6,771 nt of DNA, taken from positions 1-6,771 of the forward strand of contig JAEUIB010000868.1 of NCBI GenBank assembly GCA_016795255.1. The letters are read 5' to 3'. Below the pieces are notes generated by a model that did not search any database, was not told the DNA's origin, and saw nothing but the letters and a program-made list of their open reading frames with translations. This document shows positions 3,781 through 6,771 of this stretch, one piece after another. This DNA is from Planctomycetota bacterium. GTDB lineage: Bacteria > Planctomycetota > B15-G4 > JADJEK01. The position numbers were made by a program, and so were the translations under genes. Numbering within the stretch: the first letter of the stretch is position 1; the number at the start of each line of letters is the position of its first letter.

Positions 3781-6585
3781 TCACTTCCCCGAAGCGTCGC
3801 CGGCCGTCGCCGGGTTGGACTCGATCGACGCGATCAGCGCATCGACGCGCGCCGCGGAGTCTTCGTCGCCGAACTTCGTATGGAACTCGCGCGCCCGCTC
3901 GAGCACGATCCGCGTCACCGGCAGCGGCCACGGTGCGGACAGTTGCTCGACGAACGCGACGAGTTCGTCGAAGCGGCGGCGCGCCTCGGGCTGGTCGTCC
4001 ATGCGGACGGACAGGATCCCGATCGACGCGACCGCGTTCATGTGGGCGTCCGCGAGCGCTCGGTCCATCGTGTTCGTCGCGATCTCGGCGTACGTCGCGC
4101 GCGCGTCGTCCGGCCGGCCGGCCTGCGCGTACGTCGTCGCGAGCTGATCGAGCGAGCGCAGCGTGGCCGGCGCCTGGACCCCGATCACCTTCTTGCGTCC
4201 GGCGACGATCTCTTCGGCGATCGGCACGGCTTCGGCGGCCCGCTGCGTCAGCAGCAGCACGTTGACGAGCGTCACTCCGACCGATTGGGCGTTCGGCGAT
4301 CGCGAACCGCTCTTCGCCACGTGGTGGTCGTAGCACGTGCGTGCGTACGTCTCCGCGAGGTCGAGTCGATCGGTCTGCAAGTACAGCTCGGCCAGGTTGC
4401 CGCGGACCGTGATCGTCTGCGGATCGGTCGGTCCGGAGTGCTCTTCGCGCACGCGCAGCAGCTCTTCGTAGGCCGCGATCGATTCGTCGACGCGGCCCAT
4501 CGAGTACGTCGCGAACGCGTAGTCGTTGCGCAACACCAACGTCGTGTTGTGGAACTCGCCGTAGACGCGCGTCGAGATCTCGATCAGTTCGCGCAGCGCG
4601 TCGCGCGCCGCTTCGGGCTCGCGGATCATCTGCCACTGCGTCTTCAGTCCGCGCGCCATGATGCCGGCCGCCGAGTCCTTGCCGTGCAGCGCGTCGGTCA
4701 CGCCGATGAGTTCTTCGATCGAGTTGCCGACGTCCTCGTGGCGCGCGAACTCGATCAGCGACGCGCAGTAGTTGTAGAGGACCTCCTGGTAGCGCGCGCT
4801 CGTCGCTCCGTAGCGGCGTTTGCGGATCGCGACGTTCTCGGCCAGCATCGCGATGCCCTCTTGCACCGCGCTCGTCTCGCACAGGACCGTCGCGAGGTTG
4901 TTCTTCACCGACAGGACCTCGTACGACTCGGGTCCGAAGATGCGTGCGTACGTGGCCGCCGCCGACCGCAGCGTCGCGATCGCCTCGTCGTACGCGCCGT
5001 TGCGGCTGAGCGTCCAGCCGAGCGTGTTCTTCAGCCGTCCGATCTCGCGATGGCCGTCGCCGAGTTTCGGCAGCGTCGCCGCGAGCGCCTCGCGCAACAC
5101 GCGCTCGGACTCGGCGATCAGCGACAGGCGCTCGTAGCTCGAGCCGACGGTGCAAGCGATGCGCGCGTGGATCTCGGGCTGGTCCGCGTACGCGGTCGCG
5201 AGGTCCTTCGCGGCGCGATCCAGCACGTCCGCGACCTTGACGTCGCGCCCCGACTGGTTCGGGTCGACGGAGCGCAGCAAGTCCTCCTGGAACTTCAGCA
5301 CCGCTTCCTGCTTCGCGAGTTCGGCTTCCTTCGCGCGCAGCTCGGCGCGGCTCGTCCACCACAGCGCGACCGGGATCGCCAGCACGAGCGCCGCGCCGAG
5401 CGCGATCGCGGCGCTGATCGCCGTCTTGCGCTGCACGAATCGAACGAGCCGCAGCACGACGCCGGCGGGCTTCGCGACGATCGGTTCGAACGACAGGAAT
5501 CGGCGCAGATCGTCGGCGAACGCCGCGACCGAGGCGTAGCGGCGCGTGCGGTCCTTCTCCATCGCCGTCCGCAGGATCGTGTCGAGGTCCTTCGGCACCG
5601 CGGGGTTCAGCGAGCGCACCGAGCGCGGCTCGTCGTGGACGATGCGGCGCAGGATCTCGTGCGAGGTCTTGCCTTGGAACGGCACCGACAGCGTCAGCAG
5701 CTCGTACAGCGAGACGCCGAGCGAGTAGACGTCGCTGCGCGCGTCGACCTCGTCGTGGCGCGCGTCGGCTTGTTCGGGCGATGCGTAGGTCGGGCTGCCG
5801 ACGAAGTCGCCGGTCTGCGTCATCGCCGCGTCCGACTGACGGCGGGCCAACCCGAAATCGGACAGCACGGCGCGACCGTCGCGCTTCAGCAAGACGTTCG
5901 ACGGCTTGACGTCGCGATGGACGAGGCCGGCCTCGTGCGCGTGCTGCAGCGCCGCCGCGACGTCGAACGTGATCGAACACGCGGCTTCGATGAACGTGCG
6001 GCGCCACGCGTCGGGCGCCGCGGCCTCGTCGAAGCCGAGCGCACGCGCGACGTCGATCCCGCGCAGGCGCGACGCCGGCACCTTCGTGGCGCGCAACGTG
6101 TGGATGACGTCGCCCAGCGAGCGGCCGTCGATCGCCTCCATCGTGAAGTACGGCACGCCGCCGACGTCGCCGACCTCGAAGATCGGCACGATGTTCGGAT
6201 GGCTCAATCGGGCTGCGGCGCGGACTTCGCGCTCGAAGCGGTCCTTCGCGCTCTGGCCGAGCGCGGCGGCCGCGGAGATCGTCTTCAGCGCGACGACGCG
6301 GTCGAGCCGCTCGTGGCGCGCGAGCCACACGGTTCCCATGCCGCCGCGGCCGAGTTCGCGCAGGATCGCGTAGCCGGGGATGTTCGGCAGCGCGGGAGCT
6401 TTGCGCACCGCGGTCTTCGACGCGAGCTCGACCAATTCGCGGATGTCGCGTTCGAGATGCGGGCGCGACGCGATCTCGGCGTCGACGTCGAGCGCGTGGC
6501 CGTCGCGCACCGCTTCGAGCAGGCGGCCGAACAGTCGATCGAGGTGTTCCTCGTCCGACGATCCGTTCGCGACGGGCTCGCTCAT
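3781..6585 (-). CDS. Transmembrane Hanks-type serine/threonine protein kinase with C-terminal TPR sensor arm
   Basis: This 934-aa protein should phosphorylate Ser/Thr on partner proteins at the inner face of the membrane. The kinase domain spans about 72-365 and has all key residues: GRGGMG loop (79-84), VALK lysine K101, alpha-C glutamate E120, HRDVKPSN (223-230, catalytic D225), DFG (243-245), GSPTYASPEQ (263-272) and D285 in SDVYSLG. T256 and T258 are possible activation-loop phosphosites. A 35-40 residue insert (about 163-200) precedes the helix leading to HRD. One transmembrane helix lies at about 388-410 (nt 5356-5424), then a short coiled coil (412-437), then repeated TPR motifs (about 450-905) including QPEIHARIACTVGSSYERL. 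The TPR arm is probably outside the cytoplasm and may sense or bind proteins. The ATG overlaps the upstream sigma stop as ATGA; the nearest GGAG (6598-6601) is 12 nt away, so translational coupling is likely. The partner sigma factor is the obvious candidate substrate. Confidence 0.94.
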   Translation of the reverse strand: MSEPVANGSSDEEHLDRLFGRLLEAVRDGHALDVDAEIASRPHLERDIRELVELASKTAVRKAPALPNIPGYAILRELGRGGMGTVWLARHERLDRVVALKTISAAAALGQSAKDRFEREVRAAARLSHPNIVPIFEVGDVGGVPYFTMEAIDGRSLGDVIHTLRATKVPASRLRGIDVARALGFDEAAAPDAWRRTFIEAACSITFDVAAALQHAHEAGLVHRDVKPSNVLLKRDGRAVLSDFGLARRQSDAAMTQTGDFVGSPTYASPEQADARHDEVDARSDVYSLGVSLYELLTLSVPFQGKTSHEILRRIVHDEPRSVRSLNPAVPKDLDTILRTAMEKDRTRRYASVAAFADDLRRFLSFEPIVAKPAGVVLRLVRFVQRKTAISAAIALGAALVLAIPVALWWTSRAELRAKEAELAKQEAVLKFQEDLLRSVDPNQSGRDVKVADVLDRAAKDLATAYADQPEIHARIACTVGSSYERLSLIAESERVLREALAATLPKLGDGHREIGRLKNTLGWTLSRNGAYDEAIATLRSAAATYARIFGPESYEVLSVKNNLATVLCETSAVQEGIAMLAENVAIRKRRYGATSARYQEVLYNYCASLIEFARHEDVGNSIEELIGVTDALHGKDSAAGIMARGLKTQWQMIREPEAARDALRELIEISTRVYGEFHNTTLVLRNDYAFATYSMGRVDESIAAYEELLRVREEHSGPTDPQTITVRGNLAELYLQTDRLDLAETYARTCYDHHVAKSGSRSPNAQSVGVTLVNVLLLTQRAAEAVPIAEEIVAGRKKVIGVQAPATLRSLDQLATTYAQAGRPDDARATYAEIATNTMDRALADAHMNAVASIGILSVRMDDQPEARRRFDELVAFVEQLSAPWPLPVTRIVLERAREFHTKFGDEDSAARVDALIASIESNPATAGDASGK

Positions 6586-6771
6586 GGCGACGGCGAGCTC
6601 CGGCGCGTCGCGTTGACCGTCTCGAGCTCACGCGCGTAGAGCTGCGCCCCGCGGCGGAAGCGGTACCACGCCGTCGCTTCGGGGATCGAGAGTTGGGTCG
6701 CGACCGTGCTCATCGGCAATTCCTCGAACAGATGCAGGCGGACGACCGCCTCCTGGTCCTCGGGCAATCGC
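6582..6771 (-). CDS. ECF-type sigma factor, C-terminal region 4 only (N-terminus beyond right edge)
   Basis: The frame enters from the right edge and ends at TGA (6584-6582), giving 62 visible residues. RLPEDQEAVVRLHLFEELPM followed by STVATQLSIPEATAWYRFRR is sigma region 4: the LPEDQ...V..LH.FE opening helix, then a helix-turn-helix that reads the -35 element. The TTG at 6767 codes the leucine of LPEDQ and is an internal codon, not a start. The tail after YARELE is short and polar (NATRRSSPSP), with serines and a threonine that a kinase could in principle modify. The stop overlaps the kinase start by four bases. Its region 4 differs from that of the plus-strand sigma factor, so the two are not recent duplicates. 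ECF factors paired with serine/threonine kinases are known in Planctomycetota, usually without a classical anti-sigma factor. Confidence 0.85.
   Translation of the reverse strand, partial: RLPEDQEAVVRLHLFEELPMSTVATQLSIPEATAWYRFRRGAQLYARELETVNATRRSSPSP

Noticed and set aside
3509..6631. Open frame of 1040 codons on the minus strand, overlapping the kinase in another frame
   Set aside because: The product is extremely arginine-rich, has no domain, and runs through the kinase/peptidase gap and into the peptidase gene out of frame.
3880..6639. Open frame of 919 codons on the plus strand, antisense to the kinase
   Set aside because: Its protein is an arginine/aspartate/valine-rich low-complexity string with no recognisable domain. 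It mirrors the kinase gene, whose motifs are all intact; long antisense frames are expected at this GC content.
6582..6767. A complete 61-aa small protein starting at TTG 6767
   Set aside because: The sequence is the C-terminal part of sigma region 4, the frame stays open to the right edge, and the TTG codes the conserved leucine of LPEDQ.

Overview
This is a strongly GC-rich bacterial window with codons ending mostly in G or C. Five protein genes are visible, two of them cut by the window edges. The gene content suggests Planctomycetota: a membrane serine/threonine kinase with a C-terminal TPR sensor arm, overlapping an ECF-type sigma factor, a second sigma factor of the TIGR02999-like class, an M64 metallopeptidase, and a TPR-carrying alpha-2-macroglobulin-like protein. 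Acidobacteria or Myxococcota cannot be excluded, because the call rests on family composition and not on a marker gene.

Layout. (1) 1-1381, minus: the N-terminal 460 residues of an exported protein with TPR-like helices followed by macroglobulin-type beta domains; it runs off the left edge. (2) 1382-1725: a 344-bp divergent intergenic region with several short inverted repeats, a marked cluster of GTTCC/GGAAC pentamers and three promoter-like patterns. (3) 1726-2289, plus: a 187-aa ECF-type sigma factor with a GTG start. (4) 2290-2319: a 30-bp tail-to-tail gap holding a GC hairpin. (5) 2320-3705, minus: a 461-aa secreted M64-family metallopeptidase with a TPR-like N-terminus. (6) 3706-3780: a 75-bp gap with two overlapping hairpins. 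(7) 3781-6585, minus: a 934-aa transmembrane kinase with TPR repeats. (8) 6582-6771, minus: the C-terminal end (region 4) of another ECF-type sigma factor, whose stop overlaps the kinase start as ATGA.

How the genes may work together (inference). The right-hand sigma factor and kinase look translationally coupled and form a sigma/kinase signalling pair; the peptidase follows in the same direction and may be co-transcribed. The left half holds a single-gene sigma factor divergent from the alpha-2-macroglobulin-like gene, with no anti-sigma gene beside it. A secreted peptidase and a macroglobulin-type protease trap therefore sit about 0.9 kb apart, beside two alternative sigma factors and a membrane kinase. 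This could be a regulated cell-surface protease/anti-protease locus, but the sequence does not prove that the two halves are linked. No tRNA, rRNA, CRISPR array, insertion sequence or transposase was seen.
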